Both the position numbers and the translations under genes were made by a program. A DNA stretch of 64,000 bases. Origin: Clostridiaceae bacterium. Its GTDB lineage: Bacteria; Bacillota; Clostridia; Saccharofermentanales; Saccharofermentanaceae. The notes under the pieces were generated by a model. That model searched no databases. It was given only the letters and a program-made list of their open reading frames with translations, and had not been told where the DNA came from. Below, piece after piece: positions 18,879 through 26,282 of the stretch. Positions within the stretch are counted from its first letter, which is position 1. The number at the start of each line of letters is the position of its first letter. The stretch spans positions 1 to 64,000 of the forward strand of contig JAAYBI010000112.1 of NCBI GenBank assembly GCA_012718915.1. Direction: 5' to 3'.

Positions 18879-19445
18879 TCAGATCTCCAAGAGATCCTTC
18901 TCTTTCGCCTCGCAAGCTTTGTCCACTTCCTTGATATATTTGTCGGTAATCTTCTGAATCTTATCTTCAAAATCAGCCAACTCATCATCGGTCAATTCTT
19001 TCTTCTTATTGTGAGCACGATATTTGTCGATACCATCACGACGAATATTTCGAACAGCTATCTTGGACTCCTCGCCGTATGTATGCACTTGCTTAACTAA
19101 TTCTTTTCTTCGCTCTTCTGACAATATCGGAAAAACCAGACGAATCGTCTTTCCGTCATTGGAAGGATTTATGCCGATATCAGACATTTGAATTGCTTTA
19201 TTAATCTCCTTGAGTAACGAAGAATCCCAAGGCGTTATGGTAATAACACGCGGCTCCGGAACTTGAACGTTTGCAACCGAATTAATCTGTGACTTGACAC
19301 CATAATAATCTACAGTAATACGATCCAACACATGCGGATTCGCACGTCCGGCACGCAAAGCGTTGAAATTCTCCTGCAAATTACTCATGGTCTTCTTCAT
19401 CTTCTCTTCGTAATGTTCATAATCATCTTTGGTAATCGTAATCAT
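18879..19445 (-). CDS. frr: Ribosome recycling factor
   Basis: Releases ribosomes from mRNA after termination, together with EF-G. From the ATG at 19445 the product is 188 residues, the usual RRF size; this start has a perfect AGGAGG site 6 bases upstream, whereas the in-frame start at 19469 lacks one. Conserved segments: LRAGRANPHVLDRI, YYGVKSQINSVANVQVPEPR and the C-terminal DDELADFEDKIQKITD helix. It follows pyrH by 35 bases, the usual order, and is followed by a strong terminator. Confidence 0.98.
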   Translation of the reverse strand: MITITKDDYEHYEEKMKKTMSNLQENFNALRAGRANPHVLDRITVDYYGVKSQINSVANVQVPEPRVITITPWDSSLLKEINKAIQMSDIGINPSNDGKTIRLVFPILSEERRKELVKQVHTYGEESKIAVRNIRRDGIDKYRAHNKKKELTDDELADFEDKIQKITDKYIKEVDKACEAKEKDLLEI

Positions 19446-19480
19446 AAGTAACCTCCTCGTTGATATCACAAGCTATTGAC

Positions 19481-20188
19481 TTATTGTACCAGAGTCCCGA
19501 TGTTTTCGCCTTTGACAATTCTCAAAATATTTTCAGGATCTTCCATAGAAAATACCATAATAGAAGTCTTGTTATCTCTACATAGTGCTGCAGCTGTAGC
19601 ATCCATCACCTTCAAATCGAGTTTAAGCACTTCGTCGTGAGAAACCTGATCAAAACGTTTGGCATCCGAGTACACATTGGGGTCTTTGTCATAAATTCCA
19701 TCCACCATTGTCGCCTTGCAAAAAATATCGGCTTCGATTTCGGCCGCGCGTAATGCTGCTCCCGTATCTGTCGAAAAAAATGGGTTACCCGTACCACAAG
19801 CAAAGATAACAACGCGCTTCTTCTCAAGATGGCGAACTGCTCTCTTACGTATATATGGCTCCGCCATCTGACGAATCTCCACAGCAGACAAGACGCGGGT
19901 GACGACACCCTTCTGCTCAAGCGCATCCGATAGTGCCAGAGAATTCATCATCGTCGCAAGCATGCCCATATGATCCGCGGTAACGCGATCCATTGATTCA
20001 CTGGTGCGCCCTCTCCAAAAATTTCCACCACCGACAACGACAGCAATCTCCACACCTAAATCAGCAACATTTTTAATCATTTGACTGATATTCTTAAGAA
20101 CCGTATCATCGATTCCGACTTTCTTCTTGCCGGCAAGTGCTTCTCCGCTGATTTTCAATAATATACGTTGGTAAACTGGTTTATCCAT
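19481..20188 (-). CDS. pyrH: Uridylate kinase
   Basis: UMP kinase of the amino-acid-kinase fold, feeding pyrimidine nucleotide synthesis. From the ATG at 20188 (GGAGGT site 5-6 bases upstream) it has 235 residues. Motifs: [34 protein letters not shown] and the C-terminal [12 protein letters not shown]. The terminator after tsf lies upstream, so the pyrH-frr pair is probably transcribed by readthrough or from a weak local promoter I could not define. Confidence 0.98.
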   Translation of the reverse strand: MDKPVYQRILLKISGEALAGKKKVGIDDTVLKNISQMIKNVADLGVEIAVVVGGGNFWRGRTSESMDRVTADHMGMLATMMNSLALSDALEQKGVVTRVLSAVEIRQMAEPYIRKRAVRHLEKKRVVIFACGTGNPFFSTDTGAALRAAEIEADIFCKATMVDGIYDKDPNVYSDAKRFDQVSHDEVLKLDLKVMDATAAALCRDNKTSIMVFSMEDPENILRIVKGENIGTLVQ

Positions 20189-20240
20189 TTTGACCTCCAT
20201 CTGGCAATTGCCCTAATACATTCTAAACGTTTGTACGCGT

Positions 20241-20276
20241 AAAAAAAAGCCATCGGTCAAAAAAACCGATAGCTTT
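20241..20276 (-). terminator. Intrinsic terminator after tsf
   Basis: Minus-strand hairpin AGCTATCGGT / ACCGATGGCT (one G-T pair) with a T-rich loop, followed by eight T residues. It closes the rpsB-tsf unit, about 60 bases after the tsf stop and 53 bases before pyrH. Confidence 0.85.
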
Positions 20277-20336
20277 CTGTGATTGATTAACTTAACTTAA
20301 GAGATATAAATCGATTGGAATTGAAAAACAGTACCA

Positions 20337-20987
20337 TTACTTAATCTGCTTCATGACTTCTTCAGCGAAGTTCTCTTCCTTCTTCGCAAGGCCTTCACCC
20401 ATCTCGTAACGCGTAAATCTTCTGATCGAAATATTCTCACCGATTGCCGCAATCATTTCTTTAACGAGAATCTCAATTGTCTTGGAATCATCTTTAACGA
20501 ATTCCTGCTCAAGCAAACAATGGTCTTTGTAGAACTTACCCATCGAACCTTCGACAATTTTGTCAACAATTTTCTCAGGCTTTCCTTCGTTAAGCGCCTT
20601 ATTGCGAATAATCTCTTTTTCTTTCTCAAGGTCCTCGACCGGAACTTCATCGCGAGAAATCCACTTCGGATTTGCTGCCGCAATCTGTAAGCCCAAATCG
20701 TGGACAAAGTTACGGAATCCTTCGTTTTTAGCCGCGAAATCAGTCTCAATATTGACCTCAAGCAAGACACCAATACGTCCGCCGGCATGAATGTAGGAAT
20801 CAACAATACCTTCAGCTGCAATACGACCGGACTTCTTGGCAGCAGAAGCTATGCCCTTCTCACGGAGCCATGCGACCGCCTTCTCAACATCGCCGTTGGA
20901 CTCTTGTAAAGCCTTTTTGCAATCCATGATGCCCGAACCGGTCAACTCTCTTAATTCTTTAACTTGTGATGCAGTAATCTCAGCCAT
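20337..20987 (-). CDS. tsf: Elongation factor Ts
   Basis: Nucleotide exchange factor for EF-Tu. The conserved N-terminal UBA segment reads [19 protein letters not shown], followed by AVAWLREKG and the core [17 protein letters not shown]. At 216 residues this is the short form, with a single core subdomain, rather than the roughly 300-residue form of E. coli. GGGAGG precedes the ATG. It follows rpsB by 49 bases. Confidence 0.97.
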   Translation of the reverse strand: MAEITASQVKELRELTGSGIMDCKKALQESNGDVEKAVAWLREKGIASAAKKSGRIAAEGIVDSYIHAGGRIGVLLEVNIETDFAAKNEGFRNFVHDLGLQIAAANPKWISRDEVPVEDLEKEKEIIRNKALNEGKPEKIVDKIVEGSMGKFYKDHCLLEQEFVKDDSKTIEILVKEMIAAIGENISIRRFTRYEMGEGLAKKEENFAEEVMKQIK

Positions 20988-21036
20988 ATAATATCCTCCC
21001 AGATGAATTATTTGTGATTCAAAACAACCTCAGCTA

Positions 21037-21801
21037 TTATGCTTCAGCAACTTCGGATAGTTCTTCAATATCAACGGCAACTTCTTCCTCAGCCGCTGCT
21101 TTAGGAGCATCCATTTGCTCGCCTTGCTTTGCTTCGATAACCGCATCAGCCATCTTGCCGGCGATTAACTTCACAGCGCGAATAGCATCGTCATTACCCG
21201 GAATAACATAATCTACTTCTTCAGGATCACAGTTGGTATCTACGATAGCAACAACCGGAATACCCAGACGTCTGGCTTCGGCAACTGCCAAATGCTCCTT
21301 CTTGGTGTCAACAACAAACATAACGGCCGGTAAACGAGTCATACCTTGGATTCCGCCGAGATTCTTCTCAAGCTTATCTTTTTCAAGGCGAAGTTTTGCA
21401 ACTTCTTTCTTGGTTCTCATTGAAAATGAACCGTCTTCTTCCATCTTCTGAAGTGCATTCAAACGTGCAATTCTCTTACGAATGGTGGAAAAATTTGTCA
21501 GAGTACCACCTAACCAACGATTGGCGATGTAGTACATTCCACAGCGCTGAGCTTCTTCAATAATGGAATCCGACGCTTGCTTCTTGGTACCGACAAACAA
21601 GACAGTACCACCGTCCATTGCAATCTGACGCATAAACATATATGCTTCGTCTGCCTTTCGAACAGTCTTCTGAAGATCAACGATGTGAATGCCGTTGCGC
21701 TCCGTGTAGATGTACTCTGCCATCTTAGGATTCCAACGACGGGTCTGGTGTCCGAAATGAACACCTGCTTCAAGTAATTGCTTCATAGAAATAACCGGCA
21801 T
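21037..21801 (-). CDS. rpsB: 30S ribosomal protein S2
   Basis: Small-subunit protein needed for S1 binding. 254 residues. Recognised from [19 protein letters not shown] at the N-terminus, [23 protein letters not shown] and the C-terminal [17 protein letters not shown] with an acidic tail. A strong AGGAGG precedes the ATG. It heads the run, with a promoter and an approximately 80-base leader upstream. Confidence 0.98.
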   Translation of the reverse strand: MPVISMKQLLEAGVHFGHQTRRWNPKMAEYIYTERNGIHIVDLQKTVRKADEAYMFMRQIAMDGGTVLFVGTKKQASDSIIEEAQRCGMYYIANRWLGGTLTNFSTIRKRIARLNALQKMEEDGSFSMRTKKEVAKLRLEKDKLEKNLGGIQGMTRLPAVMFVVDTKKEHLAVAEARRLGIPVVAIVDTNCDPEEVDYVIPGNDDAIRAVKLIAGKMADAVIEAKQGEQMDAPKAAAEEEVAVDIEELSEVAEA

Positions 21802-22142
21802 AAACTTTCCTCCTGTTTAACTTCCATGGGTGCATATGTTACCGAATGGCACAAAAGGGATGCCCCATGTGTTTTTTAGCCTTTCGATACTATCATGACC
21901 GCCAAAAAATAGCAAGTGAGCTGATTCATATTGTTCCGGCTGATCGATAAATGCGATTTCCATACGGTAACTTAGATATTGCATGATCTGCGATATATTT
22001 GTCACACCGGTTAAGGGCACCAGTGCATGTGTCCTTATTCTATATCTCCTCAAACATATACCCTGAACTCTCAAAACAGGCATGACGGCAAAATACAAGC
22101 CATTCACATCTAGACCGCTACGCATAACAATTGAAAAAATTG
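21802..22142. other. Intergenic region between rpsB and the HEAT-like gene
   Basis: 341 bases. It contains the rpsB promoter and leader. A 102-codon minus-strand open frame (21817-22125) covers most of it, but it has no ribosome site I can see, runs straight through the rpsB promoter and resembles nothing I know, so I do not call it a gene. A 9-bp perfect inverted repeat (arms 22124-22132 and 22138-22146) lies at the end of the HEAT-like gene; it lacks a T-run, so it is at best a weak terminator. Confidence 0.5.
21887..21915 (-). promoter_or_regulatory. Extended -10 promoter of rpsB-tsf
   Basis: On the minus strand -35 TTGCTA (21910-21915), a 17-base spacer and -10 TAGTAT (21887-21892), the latter preceded by TGA, which makes an extended -10. 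Transcription would begin near 21880, giving a leader of about 80 bases with a GGCA/TGCC hairpin before rpsB. A leader bound by S2 is known in some bacteria; here that is inference only. Confidence 0.6.
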
Positions 22143-22760
22143 TTATACAAGCTGTATTTTAGATATCTTTCCAAGCAATGAATTTTCTGCGATATCTATA
22201 AGTCCCGGCCATTTAGATTTCTTGCATTCTTGTAGGAAATCTTTAGTTACCTCTTTGGGCCAGAGTTGCGCTGCAGCAGCAATGTAACACCTGGGAGTAA
22301 TTATTTGACCTTCATTCTCTACATATGGTGATATGCCTATAATTATCTTTTTTATGTCATCATTATTTGGAATTATCTTTTTATAGAATAAGGCTGCACA
22401 ACAACCACTTATTTGCATGTCATTACCTTTGTCTATCGATTCAAAAAGGAAACTTAAATTTATTCCGTTGATGTTCTCTAACATGAAAATTGCAAAAGCA
22501 AGTTCTTTATATAAAACTGTGTGTTCGTAATCCTGATTAATGAATTCTTTAATTAACGGTAAACCTTCGATACAGTTAGTCATGCCTATAGCCTTAATTA
22601 CCTGGCATTGAGTATTCCAATATTGCGGTTTCTTCATTACTTGAGTTAATGCATTGAGTAGATGGGGACAATAGCCGGTCAATTTGTTTTTAATGATTTT
22701 TTTAGCCGCTGTTGCGATTCTCGGAGAGGAACCCGATTCTAATTCTTTAATGTAATCCAT
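22143..22760 (-). CDS. HEAT-repeat-like protein of unknown function
   Basis: 205 residues from the ATG at 22760, chosen for its GGGGAT site 6 bases upstream; a TTG at 22772 is possible. The sequence is all helical by eye, with repeated helix pairs such as HLLNALTQVMKK, QVIKAIGMTNCIEGLPLIKEF and CYIAAAAQLWP, resembling HEAT or Armadillo repeats. No enzyme motif, signal or membrane segment is seen. It is richer in A/T than the flanking housekeeping genes, which may indicate transfer. Related small HEAT proteins occur as immunity or scaffold proteins, but I see no toxin next to it. Confidence 0.7.
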   Translation of the reverse strand: MDYIKELESGSSPRIATAAKKIIKNKLTGYCPHLLNALTQVMKKPQYWNTQCQVIKAIGMTNCIEGLPLIKEFINQDYEHTVLYKELAFAIFMLENINGINLSFLFESIDKGNDMQISGCCAALFYKKIIPNNDDIKKIIIGISPYVENEGQIITPRCYIAAAAQLWPKEVTKDFLQECKKSKWPGLIDIAENSLLGKISKIQLV

Positions 22761-22772
22761 TTTAATCCCCAA

Positions 22773-23156
22773 TATGTTTATTGTTTGACTATTACGTATA
22801 CCCCGGAAATTGTTCTATGGGCAGAAATTTTGTTTATACGTCAGATTATCACTAACCACATACGTAGAAGTTACAACAACCGTGTTTCCAGAAATATCAA
22901 AATTTAACTGCTTCATATCCATTTATGTATTCCCTGACAAAACTCGAACGCAACGCTTGCTCTTCATATCTTACCTCAAGATTGCAGAAATATAAAATTT
23001 TTTGTCCAATTGACAATCATACTCTTTGATCTATCTCTTCTAAATAGTACTAATGACAGTTCGTCAATTGATATGCTTATATAAACTTTTGTCTTTTAGA
23101 GCGATTGTATAAGCGTTATACTTATTAAAATTATGAAGTAAGGCGGTTAATCGAAA
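22773..23156. other. AT-rich divergent intergenic region
   Basis: 384 bases between the HEAT-like gene (minus) and the M20 peptidase (plus). Apart from the possible 35-residue ORF it shows no RNA gene or repeat. A plus-strand TATACT at about 23117 could be the -10 of the peptidase promoter, but no convincing -35 was found. Base composition is clearly more A/T-rich than on either side. Confidence 0.5.
22815..22922 (-). CDS. Possible 35-residue small protein or gene remnant
   Basis: A short open frame, ATG at 22922 to TAG at 22815, beginning MDMKQLNFDISGN and continuing with a beta-strand-like alternation of V, T, S and Y. An AGGGA sequence lies about 7 bases upstream, and an in-frame TAA immediately precedes the ATG. 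It lies 54 bases before the HEAT-like gene on the same strand. The amphipathic strand pattern looks more protein-like than random, but it could equally be the N-terminal remnant of a broken gene. Unrecognised. Confidence 0.3.
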   Translation of the reverse strand: MDMKQLNFDISGNTVVVTSTYVVSDNLTYKQNFCP

Positions 23157-24494
23157 ATGCAAATATCTCCGGAAAAAACCATTCAATTTGAAAAAGATCT
23201 CTCACTTCTTATCGCTGCTAAGAGCGTCAAATCCGATCCTGTCGATTGTGCGCCATATGGAATAGGTACGCTTAATGCGCTTGAGGTCATGTTTGAGATT
23301 GCTGGTCGAAATGGTTTTAATTGCAAAAATTTGGATGGACGTGTTGGTTATATTGAATGGGGTGAAGGCTCCGAATACATCGCAATACTTTCTCATCTTG
23401 ATGTCGTTCCGCCGGGTCCACTGTCAGACTGGTCGACGGACCCCTACACGATGACCTTAAAGAATGGTTATTATTTCGGACGAGGCATCGTTGATGATAA
23501 AGGCCCGGCAATGGCCGCTCTCTATGCTATGATCGAATTAAAAGAAAGCGGATATCGTCCTGCTTGTCGAATCCGATTGATACTTGGTCTCGACGAAGAG
23601 AATGGTTCGAGTTGCGTTCAACATTATCTTGAACATGAACCTGTACCAATTTTCGGGTTCACTCCGGACGCAGATTTTCCTGCTATATTTGCCGAAAAAG
23701 GAATTCTTCAAATTGATATATCCGATATCGGCCATCCTGAAATAAGAATATCCGGCGGCGACGCAGCGAACATGGTACCCGCCTATTGCGAAGTAATCTT
23801 CTCCTCAAGTCAACAATCACAAAGATATATCGGAAAATCCGCCCATGCGTCTACTCCCGAAAAAGGTGACAACGCCATTATCAAAGCGATTGCGAATTTA
23901 GAGACTTCTCGGAAATCTTCACACCCAATTTTATCTTTTATTGATCAAGAATTTATAGTCAAAGATGCGTGCAAAAATCTTTTCAAATCGGTAGCATCTG
24001 ATTTTTCGGGCGAATTAAGCGTCAACATCGGAATGATTGAATTAACGCATGACAACTCTCATTTGGTCATCGACATACGATATCCGGTCACAGAAGACAG
24101 CGATCATATTCTCTCATGCATTGAGGCCGCGCTGAATCAAGAGACCACTCAACTATCAATTAGGAGCCATCTCTTGCCGTTACATATAGAACGAGATTCC
24201 GTACAAATGAAAGCATTGTTAAAAGTTTACGAGTCGTTCGCGAGTCAGTTTGAATGCGATGATAAGAGCAATCCCATATATATCAAGCATACTCAACATC
24301 CTGTCGAGCCTATTACTATCGGCGGCGGCACTTACGCTCGAAGTATGCCAAATATTATTCCTTTTGGACCATATTTGCCTTGGGAAAAATCGACTTTGCA
24401 CCAGAAAAATGAGTGTTATGGCAGGAATAACCTGATTACGTTAATCGGAGTCTACCGTGATGCAATCCGAGCTCTGTCAAATCTAATCAACTAA
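23157..24494 (+). CDS. M20 family dipeptidase (PepV/Sapep-like)
   Basis: Zinc aminoacyl-dipeptidase that finishes intracellular peptide breakdown. 445 residues, typical of PepV. Metal and catalytic motifs: SHLDVVPPG (His80, Asp82), GRGIVDDKGP (Asp113/114), LGLDEENGSS (Glu147 catalytic, Glu148) and FTPDADFPAIFAEKG. C-terminal metal ligand region: ITIGGGTYARSMPNIIPFGP. A lid domain lies between. The AAGGCGG site is about 10 bases before the ATG. It stands alone on the plus strand and ends at a terminator shared with the convergent NlpC/P60 gene. Confidence 0.93.
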   Translation: MQISPEKTIQFEKDLSLLIAAKSVKSDPVDCAPYGIGTLNALEVMFEIAGRNGFNCKNLDGRVGYIEWGEGSEYIAILSHLDVVPPGPLSDWSTDPYTMTLKNGYYFGRGIVDDKGPAMAALYAMIELKESGYRPACRIRLILGLDEENGSSCVQHYLEHEPVPIFGFTPDADFPAIFAEKGILQIDISDIGHPEIRISGGDAANMVPAYCEVIFSSSQQSQRYIGKSAHASTPEKGDNAIIKAIANLETSRKSSHPILSFIDQEFIVKDACKNLFKSVASDFSGELSVNIGMIELTHDNSHLVIDIRYPVTEDSDHILSCIEAALNQETTQLSIRSHLLPLHIERDSVQMKALLKVYESFASQFECDDKSNPIYIKHTQHPVEPITIGGGTYARSMPNIIPFGPYLPWEKSTLHQKNECYGRNNLITLIGVYRDAIRALSNLIN

Positions 24495-24524
24495 TAGTAA
24501 TTATGCTTTGTTGCAAAATAAATA

Positions 24525-24567
24525 TCGACCCCCTGAACCTTCGGCTCAGGGGGTCAATTCTATTTTT
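24525..24567. terminator. Bidirectional terminator between the M20 and NlpC/P60 genes
   Basis: A perfect 10-bp inverted repeat GACCCCCTGA/TCAGGGGGTC (arms 24527-24536 and 24546-24555) with a CC-TTC-GG loop region. A T-rich run follows on the plus strand (aattctattttt) and a weaker one on the minus strand. It separates two convergent genes and probably stops both. Confidence 0.85.
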
Positions 24568-24577
24568 CAATTTTGAC

Positions 24578-25906
24578 TTATATAAATCTGCGAATAGAAG
24601 TAACTGCATTCATTGAAAAATTCGTTAGTACGACCTTCTTGTTATTACTCGAAGCATGAACTAACATCCCGTCACCAATATATAGTCCAACGTGATCAAC
24701 CACGCCGTCACCGGAATAATCATAGCAAATGACATCACCGGCAACCATGCTATCCGAAGATACGGGTGAGCCTAAAGCCGCAATACGGGCTGACTGATGC
24801 GGAAGACTGTAATTATAGTAATTCGCATAGACATAAGAGACATAACCTGAGCAATCGAAACCGCTCACAGACATTCCGGTGTATACGTAAGGAACACCAA
24901 TAAAGGACTTAGCGTATGTCGCAATGTCGCTTGTTGATGGATCCGCAGGAGTCACCACAGGAGCCGCCGTCGGAGAGGGTGGCGGAGCAACCGGATCCGT
25001 GTTATTCGGGTCAGGCTCAACGGTCGGAGGAACTTGAGGTGCAGAAACCGGAGACTGCGACGACACGAGACTCGAAAGAACATAGGTATCCTTTACCGTA
25101 CGATACCAACCATTACTCGTCTTTGCAATGACATCAATAGCATCTCCGGAAGATAAGGATTTAATCAACTGATATTCTGTTCCCGGACCAGAACGAACAT
25201 TCACGGTTCCGACAGCGTAAAATTTACCGGAAAAAGCGGATTCCGTAACTGCAGGTTTGGGTGTAGGCGTCGGTGTCGGACTTGGAGTAGGCGTTGGTGT
25301 TGCGATAAATTCAGAAGAAAGAAATGAACTGACTATATAACCCTCTGACAAATCATCCATTTGTATTCTGGACCAAGAAGAACCAATTCCAACTTGCATA
25401 ACGTGATCCGAGTAATGAAGTGTCGCAATTATTTCAGCATCAGCCGATGGAAAACTACGGACATTCAGCTCACTGACAGAAACATACACAATCGAATTAT
25501 CAAGAACAAATTCTGACAACGCCAGCAATTCTTCCGGTATGCCATTATCCGTTACCGATTCCGTAATAACAAATGTATTCTTTTCAACAAGTCGGTCTAC
25601 AGAAGAATACATATCCGGAGACGCGGTTAGTGATGAAATTAGATATGCATCGCCGTCCGCTGAACGTGAACTAAGATCATCTATATTCAAATCAAGAGAG
25701 GAAAACTCAAGTTCTTCACTTGCAGCATTTACAGGAACTTGGAAGACTATGTCCGAACGGTGTCCGACTCGAAAAAACGGCACCAAAGACATCAACACCG
25801 ATGCGGCCAAAACGATTGCCGATAATCGTAAAAAGAGAATCGGCAAAGATAGACGAATAGTTTTTATGGATATTCTTCTCTCGAAGTACAATTGTTGCTT
25901 TTTCAA
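24578..25906 (-). CDS. Membrane-anchored SH3/NlpC-P60 cell-wall endopeptidase
   Basis: Probable gamma-D-glutamyl-diamino-acid endopeptidase acting on peptidoglycan outside the membrane. 442 residues from a TTG at 25906, chosen because GGAGG lies 6 bases before it. Layout: short basic N-terminus, one membrane helix (about 22-45), a stalk, SH3b domain 1 (about 138-198), a PTPTPSPT linker, SH3b domain 2 (about 228-285), a Pro-rich linker, and the NlpC/P60 domain with Cys352 (FDCSGYV), His405 (VDHVGLYIG) and His417 (VHAS). All three catalytic residues are present. The Pro/Thr linker matches that in the PASTA kinase. Confidence 0.93.
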   Translation of the reverse strand: MKKQQLYFERRISIKTIRLSLPILFLRLSAIVLAASVLMSLVPFFRVGHRSDIVFQVPVNAASEELEFSSLDLNIDDLSSRSADGDAYLISSLTASPDMYSSVDRLVEKNTFVITESVTDNGIPEELLALSEFVLDNSIVYVSVSELNVRSFPSADAEIIATLHYSDHVMQVGIGSSWSRIQMDDLSEGYIVSSFLSSEFIATPTPTPSPTPTPTPKPAVTESAFSGKFYAVGTVNVRSGPGTEYQLIKSLSSGDAIDVIAKTSNGWYRTVKDTYVLSSLVSSQSPVSAPQVPPTVEPDPNNTDPVAPPPSPTAAPVVTPADPSTSDIATYAKSFIGVPYVYTGMSVSGFDCSGYVSYVYANYYNYSLPHQSARIAALGSPVSSDSMVAGDVICYDYSGDGVVDHVGLYIGDGMLVHASSNNKKVVLTNFSMNAVTSIRRFI

Positions 25907-25918
25907 AATTTCCTCCAA

Positions 25919-26218
25919 CCAAGGCTTTTACTATATTGAATAATTCTTCTGTACTCAAAGCCCAGCTTGACGTAATCATTATAATACGAAATGATGCAGT
26001 AAAAAAGGCTTGCCTCAAATTTGTAACATTTAAGAAAATACAACATTCGAGTTTTATCTAATATTTCTTTTATTTCGAGCTAATTTTTTACATAACGAAA
26101 CGTTTTGCTTATTCGTTCACAGCAAAAAAGTGATATTTTGCTCCATGAATGTCAGGCAAATTTATTAATAAATTTTATTTGATATTCCGCAATTTGCCAC
26201 AATTGCACAGATTTTCAC
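25919..26218. other. AT-rich intergenic region upstream of the NlpC/P60 gene
   Basis: About 300 bases between the rpsA terminator and the hydrolase gene. A minus-strand TATAAT (25978-25983) is a plausible -10 some 70 bases before the start, but its -35 is poor. I see no coding frame, RNA gene or clear repeat. The length and A/T richness suggest a regulated promoter, which I cannot define further. Confidence 0.4.
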
Positions 26219-26257
26219 TAAAAAAACTACCCCAAAGAAGGTCTCTTTGGGGTAGTT
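26219..26257 (-). terminator. Strong terminator after ispH-rpsA
   Basis: Minus-strand 14-bp perfect stem (arms 26244-26257 and 26225-26238, core ACTACCCCAAAGA) with a 5-base loop, followed by a T-run. It lies 25 bases after the ispH-rpsA stop and ends the RpiR-HutP-cmk-ispH/rpsA unit. Confidence 0.95.
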
Positions 26258-26282
26258 CGTTAATCAAAGTATTGTCGATAAA

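Noticed and set aside
20189-20240. Promoter for pyrH
   Set aside because: A TAGAAT lies after the tsf terminator but its -35 is only a T-run that belongs to the terminator.
22124-22146. Perfect 9-bp palindrome as attachment site or terminator
   Set aside because: It is AT-only apart from one pair per arm, has no T-run and no integrase or direct repeats nearby.
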